This document shows, piece by piece, positions 8,359 through 17,244 of a stretch of 64,000 nucleotides of DNA. The DNA lies in contig NZ_LS483440.1 of assembly GCF_900476045.1 (NCBI RefSeq), positions 248,001-312,000 on the forward strand, written 5' to 3'. The position numbers and the translations under genes were made by a program. A model generated the notes under the pieces. That model worked only from the letters and a program-made list of their open reading frames with translations. It was not told where the DNA came from and did not search any database. Position 1 is the first letter of the stretch. Each line of letters opens with the position of its first letter. This DNA comes from Gemella morbillorum (lineage in GTDB: Bacteria > Bacillota > Bacilli > Staphylococcales > Gemellaceae).

Positions 8359-8442
8359 TACCAGCAGCCGGGGTCGAACCGGCACGATGTTGCCATCGCT
8401 GGATTTTGAGTCCAGTGCGTCTGCCAATTCCGCCATGCTGGC
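8359..8442 (-). tRNA. tRNA-Leu (anticodon CAA)
   Basis: On the minus strand the sequence starts GCCAGCATGGCGG and folds as a class II tRNA of 84 bases. The acceptor stem GCCAGCA/TGCTGGT has a G-U pair at its base. The anticodon loop CTCAAAA gives CAA (8406-8408), the variable arm is long (CGATGGCAACATCG) and the T arm reads CCGGTTCGACCCCGG. The CCA end is not encoded. It stands alone and is followed by its own terminator. Confidence 0.95.
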
Positions 8443-8780
8443 ATAGTTATATATTAACACATGGATACTTGTTTGTCAATTTCACATTATAGGTCAAGGA
8501 GTTAGTGATAATTTGTCATACAAATCTACTAGAATTTTAATCGGAAATTTTATGCTATATGATAAAATTATTTAATGAAATATTTAATTAAATAGCTAAA
8601 AAAACTAGTTATTAATTTATTAAAAACATTTATTATTAAGGACATATTATTTAAGTGTTTTCAGTTGGCAAAGTAAAATATTTCTTCAATATTATATTGC
8701 CAAAGGAGTATATATGTAGTATAATATAATAGTATATAGAATTATAAAAATATTAATGTTATTTTTATAAAGGAGTGTGA
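8443..8780. other. Intergenic region upstream of spx
   Basis: These 338 AT-rich bases hold no frame I can support. The right-hand part carries the spx promoter and an inverted repeat (TTGGCAA at 8665-8671, TTGCCAA at 8697-8703). Confidence 0.5.
8697..8725 (+). promoter_or_regulatory. spx promoter
   Basis: TTGCCA (8697-8702), a 17-base spacer and TATAAT (8720-8725). The -35 box is also the right arm of a 7-bp inverted repeat whose left arm is at 8665-8671, so a regulator may bind here. Confidence 0.65.
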
Positions 8781-9185
8781 GTGCTGGTGGTTGTTACATT
8801 GTTTACATCGCCTAGTTGTACTTCTTGTAGAAAAGCAAAAGCTTGGCTTATAGAAAACCATATTGACTTTGTAGAGAGAAATATTTTTTCTGAGGCACTG
8901 ACAACGGATGAAATTAAAAATATTTTATCTATTACAGAGCATGGTACAGAGGATATTATTTCTTTTAGATCAAAAACTTTCCAAAAATTAAATCTAGATA
9001 TTGAGAGTATGTCGATTCAAGAGTTGTATAAAGTTATTCAAGATAATCCAGGGATGCTTAGAAGACCTATCATAGTAGATGATAAAAGATTACAAGTAGG
9101 GTATAATGAAGATGAAATAAGAAGGTTCCTCCCTAAGGAGATAAGAGTAAATCAATTAGAACAAATAAAGAATATGGTTAAGTAA
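8781..9185 (+). CDS. spx: Redox-responsive regulator Spx
   Basis: Spx binds the alpha subunit of RNA polymerase and redirects transcription under thiol stress. The CTSC redox pair is at residues 13-16. The conserved Gly of HGTEDIIS, Arg of FRSKTF, the RRPII strand and [12 protein letters not shown] are all present. Length is 134 against about 131 in Bacillus. The start is GTG at 8781, five bases after AAGGAG; a second GTG at 8787 would give the more usual [11 protein letters not shown] and is also possible. A terminator follows. Confidence 0.93.
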   Translation: MLVVVTLFTSPSCTSCRKAKAWLIENHIDFVERNIFSEALTTDEIKNILSITEHGTEDIISFRSKTFQKLNLDIESMSIQELYKVIQDNPGMLRRPIIVDDKRLQVGYNEDEIRRFLPKEIRVNQLEQIKNMVK

Positions 9186-9218
9186 GTACACCTTGATACT
9201 GCTTTTACCGCGTGATTT

Positions 9219-9250
9219 AAAGGTTGATATTGGGTGTCAGCCTTTTTTTT
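9219..9250 (+). terminator. Terminator after spx
   Basis: AAAGGTTGA (9219-9227) pairs with TCAGCCTTT (9237-9245) and a run of T follows. Confidence 0.7.
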
Positions 9251-9334
9251 ATGAAATAAATAGAAGTATGAATTGATATAAGTAATTGAATAAATCTAGA
9301 ATAATAGTTAAAATATAAAAGAAAGAGGTATTAG

Positions 9335-10213
9335 ATGGAAAAAGAAGATATTAAGTATATAACAGGAGAAATTCACTTTTTGGAGCTAGTGGAGAAAAAG
9401 AGTTCGTCATTAGTTTTTAAAGGGCCAAGCGATGAAGAAATAAGTTGTAATGAATCAGATGTAGAGAGTTTAGATGACTATGAAGTTGGCGAAGAATATT
9501 CTATGTTTGTTTATCCCTCAAGAAGTGGAAAATTATTCGCAACACCAAATATTCCAGAAGTTATCTATGGTGATTATGCTTTTAGTAAAGTTGTAAAAGT
9601 AGAAGAAGATAGAGTAGGATTAGATATTGGATTTTCTCGTGAAATTCCTCTTCTAGGAGAAGATTTACCAAAATTAAAGAGTGTTTGGCCAAAAGAGGGG
9701 GATGAATTATTCATAACTCTACGCCGTGATTTTAGTGGACAATTGTTTGCGCGTCTTGCGACAGAAACTATTATAAGTTCTCTTTACTCAAAAGCACCAA
9801 AGAGTTTGAAAAATAAAGATATAGAGGCATATCCATATCGTTTGATGCGTATAGGGACATTCCTATTATCGAAAGATGGTTATAAGATTTTTGTTCATGA
9901 AAGTGAACGTGAACGTGAACCACGACTTGGAGAAAAAGTTACTTTGCGTGTTATTGGGGTTAAAGATAATGGCGAAGTTAACGGCTCATTTTTACCGCGT
10001 GCTCATGAAAGAATGGATAGTGACGGTCAAGCTATTATGGACTATATTGAAAATAATGGCTACTGCGAATTTACTGATAAATCGTCACCAGAAGATATTA
10101 AAGCTGTGCTTGGCATGAGTAAGGGAAGTTTCAAACGAGCGGTTGGAAGATTATTTAAAAATAAATTGATAATGATAGAAGAAGATGGATTATATAAACG
10201 TAAAGGAAGATAA
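9335..10213 (+). CDS. cvfB: CvfB-like S1-domain RNA-binding protein
   Basis: The 292-residue protein matches the CvfB family of Firmicutes, built from S1-type OB folds followed by a winged helix. S1-like strands are seen around residues 60-150 (GDYAFSKVVKVEEDRVGLDIGF) and 170-225 (YRLMRIGTFLLSKDGYKIFVHESERE). The C-terminal winged helix reads CEFTDKSSPEDIKAVLGMSKGSFKRAVGRLFK. In staphylococci CvfB influences virulence gene expression by binding RNA. Start with GAAAGAGG upstream. A cupin gene follows after five bases, so both form one operon. Confidence 0.85.
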   Translation: MEKEDIKYITGEIHFLELVEKKSSSLVFKGPSDEEISCNESDVESLDDYEVGEEYSMFVYPSRSGKLFATPNIPEVIYGDYAFSKVVKVEEDRVGLDIGFSREIPLLGEDLPKLKSVWPKEGDELFITLRRDFSGQLFARLATETIISSLYSKAPKSLKNKDIEAYPYRLMRIGTFLLSKDGYKIFVHESEREREPRLGEKVTLRVIGVKDNGEVNGSFLPRAHERMDSDGQAIMDYIENNGYCEFTDKSSPEDIKAVLGMSKGSFKRAVGRLFKNKLIMIEEDGLYKRKGR

Positions 10214-10218
10214 TTATT

Positions 10219-10500
10219 ATGAAAAAAGTAAAATTAGATAAAAATACATTATTAGGTGGAATAATTTTAGAAAATGAACGCTATCAAGTAGTTCATATGA
10301 ACCTGAAAACAGGAAATCAAACTGATTCATATAGCAATGATAAAACAATATTATTATTAAATATTAGTGGTAAAATCACAGTTGCTTATGATGAACAAGT
10401 AGAAATAGTTAATGAATTTGAACTATTAGAAATACCAGCAGGGGTTGAGCATGTTATTACTTGTTTACAAGATGCCCAGGTTTTTGTAGTAAAACTATAA
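10219..10500 (+). CDS. Small cupin-domain protein
   Basis: A 93-residue protein made of beta strands with a short cupin pattern: ILLLNISGKITVAYDE, then EFELLEIPAGVEHVITCLQDAQVFVVKL, where the conserved P-A-G-x-x-H is seen. It has only one of the usual metal-binding His clusters, so enzymatic activity is uncertain and it may be a binding protein. It starts five bases after cvfB and ends before a strong terminator. Confidence 0.7.
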   Translation: MKKVKLDKNTLLGGIILENERYQVVHMNLKTGNQTDSYSNDKTILLLNISGKITVAYDEQVEIVNEFELLEIPAGVEHVITCLQDAQVFVVKL

Positions 10501-10504
10501 AAAG

Positions 10505-10545
10505 AAAACTTCAGAGAAGATAGTATTTCCACTCTGAAGTTTTTC
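10505..10545 (+). terminator. Terminator after the cupin gene
   Basis: AACTTCAGAG (10507-10516) and CTCTGAAGTT (10532-10541) pair perfectly over 10 bp, followed by TTTC. Confidence 0.85.
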
Positions 10546-10612
10546 TACAGAGTATACTAAAGAACAAGGTAATAATATCAAATCTGAATAATTTGAAAGG
10601 AGGATAGAACAT

Positions 10613-11533
10613 ATGAAACTACAATTTTTAGGAACAGGAGCAGGACTCCCTGCAAAATTTAGAAATACGCAAAGCTTGGTTTTTAATTTTATGCAAGAGC
10701 TAAAGGAGTGTTGGATGTTTGATTGCGGAGAAGCAACACAACATCAAATTATAAGAACGAATATTAAACCAACTAAAATAACAAAAATATTTATTAGTCA
10801 CTTGCATGCTGATCATATATTAGGTCTTATCGGCTTTTTATCTTCGCGTAATTTTCTTTTAGACAGTAAGGAATCGGGAGTAACAATATATGGTCCAGTA
10901 GGAATAAGGCAATTTGTTGAACAAAATCTTCTGTTCACACATTGTTCACTTAACTTTGATGTTAAATACGTTGAATTTTCTAGCGAACAGTGTATAATAG
11001 ATAATAAAACTGTAGTAGTATCCGCCTATCCTCTAAACCACAATATAGAGTGTTTTGGCTATAAAATTATCTTTAAAAATCAAAAGGGAAGCTTAGATGC
11101 GGAAAAATTAAAAAAATTAGGGATAATGCCGGGACCATTTTATAAAAATATAAAAGAACAGGATAGTTTTGTTTACAACGGAACTACATATAATTCTTCT
11201 GAGTTTTTATCGGAAGATAAACCAAAAAAAGAAATTGTAATTATTTCAGATACGAGATATTTTCCACAGCTAAATGAGTTTGTGAAAAATAGTGATATTA
11301 TTATTTCAGAGTGTACTTATTTAGATGAAAAAGATGCACATCATGCTAGGAAAAATTATCATTTAAGTATTTTGGATATAGAAAACTTTATTACAGAGAG
11401 TACAGTAAAAAGATTATTTTTAACGCATATAAGTGCAAGATATGATGTTGATACAGAAAAAAGCGTGGTAGAAAAAATAGATAAAACTATTAAAGTATCA
11501 ATTGCCCATGATCTTGCTGAATATAATTTATAA
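10613..11533 (+). CDS. rnz: Ribonuclease Z
   Basis: This 306-residue metallo-beta-lactamase-fold endonuclease trims the 3' trailer of tRNA precursors that lack an encoded CCA, like the tRNA-Leu in this window. The zinc motif HLHADH is at residues 63-68. GTGAGLPAKFRNTQSL at the N-terminus, YPLNHNIECFGYKI, IISDTRYFP, the ECTY motif and the late LTHISARY complete the family pattern. Start with GGAGG at 10599-10603. The NUDIX and Fur genes follow almost without gaps. Confidence 0.94.
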   Translation: MKLQFLGTGAGLPAKFRNTQSLVFNFMQELKECWMFDCGEATQHQIIRTNIKPTKITKIFISHLHADHILGLIGFLSSRNFLLDSKESGVTIYGPVGIRQFVEQNLLFTHCSLNFDVKYVEFSSEQCIIDNKTVVVSAYPLNHNIECFGYKIIFKNQKGSLDAEKLKKLGIMPGPFYKNIKEQDSFVYNGTTYNSSEFLSEDKPKKEIVIISDTRYFPQLNEFVKNSDIIISECTYLDEKDAHHARKNYHLSILDIENFITESTVKRLFLTHISARYDVDTEKSVVEKIDKTIKVSIAHDLAEYNL

Positions 11534-11549
11534 GTAATTGGAGGAAGTT

Positions 11550-12107
11550 ATGAGAAAAGATTTAGAAGAAAAAACAATATCTGTTGAGAAAATTTTTAAA
11601 GGTAAAGTTCTTGATGTAGAGGTACATACAGTAAGTTTGCCTGATGGAGAAGTGTCAAAACGTGAGCTTATAAATCATAGGGGAGCAGTAGCAGTTCTTG
11701 CGTTGACAAAAGATAATGAAGTAATTTTAGTTGAACAATATAGAAAAGCAATTGAAGCTGTAACGTTAGAGATACCGGCAGGAAAATTAGAACCTGGAGA
11801 AGACAATAAAAAGCTTTCTGCAATACGAGAGTTACAGGAAGAAACAGGATATCTGGTAACTGAGGATAGATTAGAAAAGCTTTGTGATGTTCATGTAGCG
11901 TTAGGATACAGTTCAGAGTTGATTACCATTTACTTTGTAGATGGTTTAGAACATGCAGGAGAACAAAATCCTGATGATGATGAATTTATTAATTTAAAAA
12001 AATACCCATTAGATGAAGCTTTTAGACTTCTTGATGAAAATATTATAACTGACAGTAAGACTATGTTGGCATTAGCGTACTTAAAAAATAGGAAAGGCAC
12101 GAAATAA
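11550..12107 (+). CDS. nudF: NUDIX hydrolase, ADP-ribose pyrophosphatase type
   Basis: The 185-residue protein splits ADP-ribose to AMP and ribose 5-phosphate. The family motifs are LPDGEVSKRELINHRGAVAV, VEQYRKAIEAVTLEIPAGKLE and the NUDIX box starting at GKLEPGED and ending RELQEETGY. The segment between the first Glu and the RE pair has eight residues instead of the canonical seven. The start at ATG 11550 follows GGAGG; the frame can be extended to a TTG at 11538 but that would overlap the ribosome binding site. The gene sits 16 bases behind rnz and 3 bases before the Fur gene. Confidence 0.9.
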   Translation: MRKDLEEKTISVEKIFKGKVLDVEVHTVSLPDGEVSKRELINHRGAVAVLALTKDNEVILVEQYRKAIEAVTLEIPAGKLEPGEDNKKLSAIRELQEETGYLVTEDRLEKLCDVHVALGYSSELITIYFVDGLEHAGEQNPDDDEFINLKKYPLDEAFRLLDENIITDSKTMLALAYLKNRKGTK

Positions 12108-12110
12108 TAT

Positions 12111-12557
12111 ATGAATATTTATGATGAAATAATAAAAATTATTCAAAAATCTCCATATAAACTCACACCACAAAGAGAGAAAATTGTTGAGATTTTAGTA
12201 GAGAATAGCGAGCTGCATTTGAGTGCAGAGGAATTGTATTTTATCTTAAAAGAGAAAACACCAGATATTGGTATAGCAACAGTATATAGAACATTAGATA
12301 TTTTTTATGAATTAAAAATTTTGGAAAAAATATCATTCAGCAATGGTGTTTCTAAGTATCATTTAAGACAAAGTGTTGATGGTCAACTACATCATCATTT
12401 AATATGTACTAACTGTAACACGATAGAAAAAGTTTCAAATCCGATTTTCAATAAACTTATCGAATATATGAAGAAAGAATATTCTTTTGAAGTGCAAGAT
12501 AATTCATTATCGTTTTATGGGATATGTGCTAAATGCAAGACAAAAGGTGATAAATAA
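12111..12557 (+). CDS. fur: Fur family metal-dependent repressor
   Basis: A 148-residue Fur-type protein: winged helix in residues 1-85 (LTPQREKIVEILV, DIGIATVYRTLDIF), the metal loop LHHHLICTNC and two zinc-holding cysteine pairs (C99/C102 and C139/C142). Position behind a NUDIX gene is the same as for fur in staphylococci, which favours iron over peroxide (PerR) or zinc (Zur) sensing, but sequence alone does not prove it. A Fur-box-like site is present at 26276 in this same window, upstream of a NEAT surface protein. Confidence 0.8.
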   Translation: MNIYDEIIKIIQKSPYKLTPQREKIVEILVENSELHLSAEELYFILKEKTPDIGIATVYRTLDIFYELKILEKISFSNGVSKYHLRQSVDGQLHHHLICTNCNTIEKVSNPIFNKLIEYMKKEYSFEVQDNSLSFYGICAKCKTKGDK

Positions 12558-13012
12558 TGTTTTTTGAAAAATCAGAAAAAACTTTATTAGTTATTTCAAG
12601 TATTGTGTATATTGCTTATGTAGTCTTTATTGGCGGAATGATAAGTATATTTAAAGAGTATGTAGGAAATGAATATCTACGAATAAAGATTGTTAATCAG
12701 ATTCGTGAGCAAACAAGATTAACACAAGATAGTGCTAATGTTTCGACAAAAGATATGCATTTTATTTTTCAAGTAATGGGACAACTTGCTTGGCCATATT
12801 TTGCATTGTTAATAGTACTATTTTTATTATTAATATATGTGTTATTCAAGAAAAATATTAATCATAATGTTGTTGCATTTTTATTGTTAGTATATAGCAT
12901 TTTATTACTTATTTTTAGCTTAGGAATTTTATTTATAAGTTGTATTATATACTTCTTCTTAGGTGTTAGAATAATATTAAAGAGGAATTCACAAAAATAT
13001 AATAGTGTTTAA
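12557..13012 (+). CDS. Membrane protein, DUF4064-like
   Basis: The 151-residue protein has a membrane segment at residues 8-32, an outer polar loop of about 40 residues and three further membrane segments at roughly 76-96, 103-120 and 120-140. The layout resembles DUF4064 proteins, whose function is unknown. Its ATG overlaps the last base of the fur stop codon, so translation is coupled, and a terminator follows at once: it is the last gene of the rnz-nudF-fur transcript. Confidence 0.6.
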   Translation: MFFEKSEKTLLVISSIVYIAYVVFIGGMISIFKEYVGNEYLRIKIVNQIREQTRLTQDSANVSTKDMHFIFQVMGQLAWPYFALLIVLFLLLIYVLFKKNINHNVVAFLLLVYSILLLIFSLGILFISCIIYFFLGVRIILKRNSQKYNSV

Positions 13013-13047
13013 AAAGGTTTGAAGTATTTTTACTTCAAACCTTTTTT
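13010..13047 (+). terminator. Terminator of the rnz-nudF-fur operon
   Basis: AAAAAGGTTTGAAGT (13011-13025) pairs with its complement ACTTCAAACCTTTTT around a T-rich loop, followed by more T. The stem starts inside the last codon and the stop codon. Confidence 0.85.
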
Positions 13048-13273
13048 AAAAATTTTTATAAAAATATAATTAAATTAAAGGAGAACGATAAGATTATATT
13101 TGTAAAATATGAAAAACATTAAAAATAAAATGATGAGTAGAAAGAATGAATATAAAAAGTAAATATTGATTTGTAAAAAAATAAAAGATATACTTTATCC
13201 ATTATATATAAAAATTAGAAGTTTAATATAGAATATCTATGTATTAAGCGTATATTTCTTAAGAAAACTCCAT

Positions 13274-13302
13274 TTGCAAAACAGTAATATTATTACTATA
13301 AT
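13274..13302 (+). promoter_or_regulatory. Promoter of the penicillin-acylase-family gene
   Basis: TTGCAA (13274-13279), 17-base spacer, TATAAT (13297-13302). The rest of the gap (13048-13273) is AT-rich and shows no supported gene. Confidence 0.65.
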
Positions 13303-13343
13303 TGAAAAATATACTAGTTCATAAGAAAATAGTAGGAGGTATT

Positions 13344-15686
13344 ATGAGTAAAAAAGTATTTAAAATTATTAAAAGATTAGTAATAGGATTATTGGCACTT
13401 TTAGTTATTGGTGCAGGTTATGGATATTATTTTGTGAATAAGTCATTACCGACGATAGAAGGAAAAGTCGAGGTGAATTTTTTAGAAAATAATGTCAAAG
13501 TAACTCGCAATAACAAAGGTATTCCGACGATAGAAGCACAAAATGAAAAAGATTTATATCGAGCACAAGGATATGTTCATGCTCAAGATAGGTTGTTTCA
13601 AATGGATTTAGCTCGTAGACAAGCGAGTGGTAGATTATCTGAAATTGTAGGGAAAGCCGCTTTAGAAACAGATAAAAAGTTTTTAGTATTTTCATTGCGT
13701 AAAGCAGCAGAGGATTCATATGCAGGCTATTCAGATGAGGCTAAAAAAATCTTGGAGGATTATGCAGAAGGAGTTAACGCTTATATTGATGAGGCGGTAA
13801 AAAATAATAAATTATCATATGAGTTTTCTTTATTAAATTATAAACCAGAAAAATGGACAGCTATTGATTCGCTAACAATTGGGAAGTATATGGCTTATGA
13901 CCTTGGAGGACATTGGGATCACTTAGGATTTAACTCTTGGGTTCTAAATAATTTAGGAGAAGAAAATCTAAAACAATTATTGCCGGAAAGCTTTTCGAAA
14001 AATAAAGATAATGAAGATATTATTAAAGCTAACCTAGGTATAGATGTTAAAGTAGATGAGAAGGTAGCTAATACAGAACGTCCACCTATGGAAAATGGTA
14101 GTAATAACTGGGTAGTTTCTGGGAAGAAGACAAAATCAGGGAAACCTTTACTAGCTGATGACCCACACTTAGGGCTTGCAACACCGTCAGTATGGTATCA
14201 AATGAATCTAAATACTCCTGACAACAAAGTTTCTGGTGTTATTTTCCCAGGTATCCCAGGAATTATTCTAGGTCATAATGAGCATATAGCTTGGGGTGTT
14301 ACTAATTTTGGTCCTGATGTTCAAGATTTATACATAGAAAAACGTGATGCAAATAACCCACATCGTTTTGAATATGATGGAAAGTACTACGATGCACAGG
14401 TAGATTCTTATAATATAAAAGTTAAAAATGGAAATGATGAAAAATTTGATGTAGTAAGAACAAAACATGGTCCAATTATTGATGAATTATTAAAACCTCT
14501 TGGAGAGACTAATAAGAGTTTTTCTATGCAATGGACAGCTTTAGAGTCAACACAAGAATTAGAAGCAATTTTAAAAATTGATAAATCTAAAAACTGGACA
14601 GAGTTTGAAAAAGCATTAGAAGACTTTAAAGCACCAGCTCAAAACTTTGTTTTTGCAGATAAGGAAGGTAATATTGGCTATAAATCAAACGGTAATGTCC
14701 CTATTCGCAAAAAAGGTGATGGGAATTTACCAGTTCCAGGATATAGTAGTGAATACGGATGGGATGGTTATATTTCTTTTGATAAATTACCGAAAGTTAT
14801 TAATCCAGAAGAAGGTTTTATTGCGACTGCCAATACAGAAACATATAAAACAGATTATCATACTTCAAACGTTTGGGCACAACCGTATAGAAAAGCAAGA
14901 ATTGATGAAGTGTTAAAAGCTAAGAATGATTTAACAGTAGATGATATGAAAAATCTCCAAATGGATACCAAAAATCTATATGCACAGGAATTTTTAAAAG
15001 ATTTATTGAAAAACACATCAGTCTCTAACAAAGATGTATATAATAAATTAAATAGTTGGGATTACATGGATAATAAAGATGAAGCAGCACCGTTAATATA
15101 TGATACATGGATGCGAGTTATTCGTGAAAAAATCCTAAAAGATAAGATGAGTCCTGAAGCGTATAAATTTATGCCGCATAAAGAAAGCTATGTTGATAAG
15201 ATTTTACGAGATGCTCTTACAGGTAAGAAAATAAATCTTATTGAAGAAAAAGGTGGACTTAATAAGGTTTTAGAAGAAAGTTTAAATACAGCTATATCAG
15301 AACTTAAAACAAAATATGGTGAAAATGTAAATTCATGGAAGTGGGGAGCTAATCACAAATTAGGTTTTAGACATCCATTATCAAAATCTTCAGATATATT
15401 GGCGTATTTCTTAAATCCAAAAGAATATCCGATTTCAGGATCTAAAGTAACTGTCCAAGCAGCTAAACAAACTGACGATGGTTTGGTAAATCATGGTGCT
15501 TCTTGGAGATTTGTTTATGATTTCGATACAAAAGTAGGATATCATGTAGTTGGTCCAGGACAAAGTGGCCACTTTATGAGTGATTATTATAATGACCAAG
15601 TTCTTGATTGGGTAGAAGGAAAATATACACCTGAAACTATAGGAAAGATAGAAGGAAAAACTTTGGAGTTAGTCGCTAAAAAATAA
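13344..15686 (+). CDS. Penicillin acylase family Ntn-hydrolase (S45)
   Basis: The 780-residue protein starts with a membrane anchor (LVIGLLALLVIGAGYGYYFV, residues 9-29), so the catalytic part faces outward. S45 enzymes are made as precursors that cut themselves into alpha and beta chains; the beta chain starts at a catalytic Ser. Here that is Ser253 in NGSNNWVVSG. Other family marks are RAQGYVHAQDRLFQMD, PHLGLATPSVWYQ and VNHGASWRFVYDF. Substrates may be acylated amino acids, N-acyl homoserine lactones or beta-lactams; the true one is unknown. ATG 13344 with GGAGG is preferred over an in-frame upstream start at 13302 that lies within the -10 box. Confidence 0.88.
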   Translation: MSKKVFKIIKRLVIGLLALLVIGAGYGYYFVNKSLPTIEGKVEVNFLENNVKVTRNNKGIPTIEAQNEKDLYRAQGYVHAQDRLFQMDLARRQASGRLSEIVGKAALETDKKFLVFSLRKAAEDSYAGYSDEAKKILEDYAEGVNAYIDEAVKNNKLSYEFSLLNYKPEKWTAIDSLTIGKYMAYDLGGHWDHLGFNSWVLNNLGEENLKQLLPESFSKNKDNEDIIKANLGIDVKVDEKVANTERPPMENGSNNWVVSGKKTKSGKPLLADDPHLGLATPSVWYQMNLNTPDNKVSGVIFPGIPGIILGHNEHIAWGVTNFGPDVQDLYIEKRDANNPHRFEYDGKYYDAQVDSYNIKVKNGNDEKFDVVRTKHGPIIDELLKPLGETNKSFSMQWTALESTQELEAILKIDKSKNWTEFEKALEDFKAPAQNFVFADKEGNIGYKSNGNVPIRKKGDGNLPVPGYSSEYGWDGYISFDKLPKVINPEEGFIATANTETYKTDYHTSNVWAQPYRKARIDEVLKAKNDLTVDDMKNLQMDTKNLYAQEFLKDLLKNTSVSNKDVYNKLNSWDYMDNKDEAAPLIYDTWMRVIREKILKDKMSPEAYKFMPHKESYVDKILRDALTGKKINLIEEKGGLNKVLEESLNTAISELKTKYGENVNSWKWGANHKLGFRHPLSKSSDILAYFLNPKEYPISGSKVTVQAAKQTDDGLVNHGASWRFVYDFDTKVGYHVVGPGQSGHFMSDYYNDQVLDWVEGKYTPETIGKIEGKTLELVAKK

Positions 15687-15698
15687 AATAATAAACAC

Positions 15699-15772
15699 AA
15701 GGAGTAGAGTTATAGTACTAGGCATTTTGGTGATAGAAAGGGTCTAGTGCAATTAGCCTGCTCCTTATATTT
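15699..15772 (+). terminator. Long two-stem terminator after the acylase gene
   Basis: The outer stem pairs AAGGAG (15699-15704) with CTCCTT (15761-15766) and is followed by TATATTTTT. An inner stem pairs GTACTAG with CTAGTGC. The same T run contributes to the -35 box of the next promoter. Confidence 0.6.
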
Positions 15773-15801
15773 TTGCTTAAAATATGGTAAGATGATATTA
15801 T
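15773..15801 (+). promoter_or_regulatory. Promoter of the YggS-like gene
   Basis: TTGCTT (15773-15778), 17 bases, TATTAT (15796-15801). Confidence 0.55.
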
Positions 15802-15825
15802 AGACTAAATTTAGAGGTAATAAAG

Positions 15826-16503
15826 GTGAATGTAAAAAACAATTTAGAGAAAATTAATAACGATATAAAAAATATTTGTCAAAAAAGCGGTAGAAATTTT
15901 GAAGATATTACCTTAATAGCTGTAACAAAATATGTTGGTGATGAGCGTGTGAAAGAAGCACAAGTAGCAGGTGTTCACAATTTCGCAGAAAATAGAGCTG
16001 TTAATTATATTGAAAGAAAAGAAAAGTTTCCTGAAGCTACTTGGCACTTGATAGGTAGTTTACAAACAAGAAAAGTGCGAGACGCAATAAATAAAGTAGA
16101 TTACTTTCATGCTTTAGATCGTGAGAGTTTAGCGGTTGAAATAGAAAAAAGAGCAGAACACGTAATTAATTGTTTTGTACAGGTTAATACATCTGGGGAA
16201 GAAAGTAAACATGGTTTAACACCTGAAGCGGTATTAGAGTTCGTTAAAGGTTTAGAAAAATACCCAAAAATTAGAGTTGTTGGACTTATGACAATGGCTC
16301 CATTTCTAGAAGATGAGGCAACATTGCGCAGTTGTTTTAGAAAATTAAGGGAACTTCGTGATGAAATAAAAGGTTTATGTTTAGAATATGCTCCGTGTGA
16401 ATTTTTATCGATGGGGATGAGTAATGATTACGAAATAGCGATTGAAGAAGGCGCAACCCATATAAGAATAGGAACAGCGCTAGTAGGGAATGAGTTGAAA
16501 TAA
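15826..16503 (+). CDS. YggS/PROSC-family pyridoxal phosphate homeostasis protein
   Basis: This 225-residue TIM-barrel protein binds PLP without known catalytic activity and keeps free PLP and amino acid pools in balance. The PLP lysine lies in LIAVTKYV near residue 35. HNFAENRAVNYIERKE, WHLIGSLQTRK, FVQVNTSGEESKHG, VGLMTMAPF and the C-terminal phosphate site SMGMSNDYEIAIEEGATHIRIGTA are all characteristic, the last written here in part. It uses a GTG start with GAGG in front. In many Gram-positives this gene sits near cell division genes (ylmE); here its neighbours are unrelated. Confidence 0.93.
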   Translation: MNVKNNLEKINNDIKNICQKSGRNFEDITLIAVTKYVGDERVKEAQVAGVHNFAENRAVNYIERKEKFPEATWHLIGSLQTRKVRDAINKVDYFHALDRESLAVEIEKRAEHVINCFVQVNTSGEESKHGLTPEAVLEFVKGLEKYPKIRVVGLMTMAPFLEDEATLRSCFRKLRELRDEIKGLCLEYAPCEFLSMGMSNDYEIAIEEGATHIRIGTALVGNELK

Positions 16504-16527
16504 TAAGACGAAGGGAGGCTTATTATT

Positions 16528-17226
16528 GTGAATAAAAAATTAGTAGTAGAAGGGCTAGATATTACTATAAAATACCGTAAAGGTATGAAAAATATTTATC
16601 TTCGAGTAGAAAAAAATGGTGATATAGTTGTCAAAGCTCCTCTTAGAATGCCAAATTATATAATAAAAAAATTGATACATGATAATATAGCCGAACTAAA
16701 AAGACGTCAAAATAATATTATCAACAATTCACCTAAAAAAAGAGAGTATAAAACAGGGGAAACTTATTTTGTTTTCGGGCAAGAGCTGCCTGTAGAGGTT
16801 GTAAATTCTAATAAAAACACTTTGATAATAACAGAAGAAAAAATAGTATTAGTTGTAAAAGATGAAAACCAAGATAGAGAGAAAATATTTCAAAAGGGTA
16901 TAAGAGAAAAACTTCGCCAGCAAAGCCTTTATTTTATAAAAAAATATGAACTAATAATGAATGTTAAGGCGAATGAGTTACGCATAAAAAAAATGAAAAC
17001 ACGTTGGGGGACATGTAATTTAGAAGCTAAGCGCATATGGATAAATGAAGAACTTGTAAAATATCCGATATCTTGTCTTGAACATATCGTAGTTCACGAA
17101 TTAACACATCTTTTAGAAATTAATCATACTCCTAGATTTTACAAATTATTAGAATACTATTATCCTGAATATAGACAAAACGATATATTGATAAAAGACT
17201 TTAATAAATATCTAAATGGGAGATAA
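16528..17226 (+). CDS. YgjP-like zinc metallopeptidase (DUF45)
   Basis: A 232-residue protein of the YgjP/WLM-like group. The zinc site HELTH is at residues 190-194, followed by a third ligand in INHTPRFYKLL. MKTRWGTCNLEAKRIWIN upstream of it is the family hallmark. The N-terminal half is a beta-rich domain. Family members are thought to be peptidases or nuclease-associated proteins, but the substrate is not known. GTG start 16528 follows GGGAGG. It lies 24 bases behind the YggS gene and is probably cotranscribed with it. Confidence 0.85.
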   Translation: MNKKLVVEGLDITIKYRKGMKNIYLRVEKNGDIVVKAPLRMPNYIIKKLIHDNIAELKRRQNNIINNSPKKREYKTGETYFVFGQELPVEVVNSNKNTLIITEEKIVLVVKDENQDREKIFQKGIREKLRQQSLYFIKKYELIMNVKANELRIKKMKTRWGTCNLEAKRIWINEELVKYPISCLEHIVVHELTHLLEINHTPRFYKLLEYYYPEYRQNDILIKDFNKYLNGR

Positions 17227-17244
17227 TAGTAAAAATATAGTTAA

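Noticed and set aside
9876-10118. Second frame within cvfB
   Set aside because: Fully contained in a well-supported gene and lacks any binding site or family pattern.
13105-13160. Tiny frame MKNIKNKMMSRKNEYKK before the acylase gene
   Set aside because: The nearest AAGGAG is more than 20 bases from the ATG, and the composition matches the AT-rich background.
16528-17226. Possible toxin or prophage peptidase
   Set aside because: The HELTH motif and WGTC segment fit the widespread chromosomal YgjP/DUF45 group, with no phage genes nearby.
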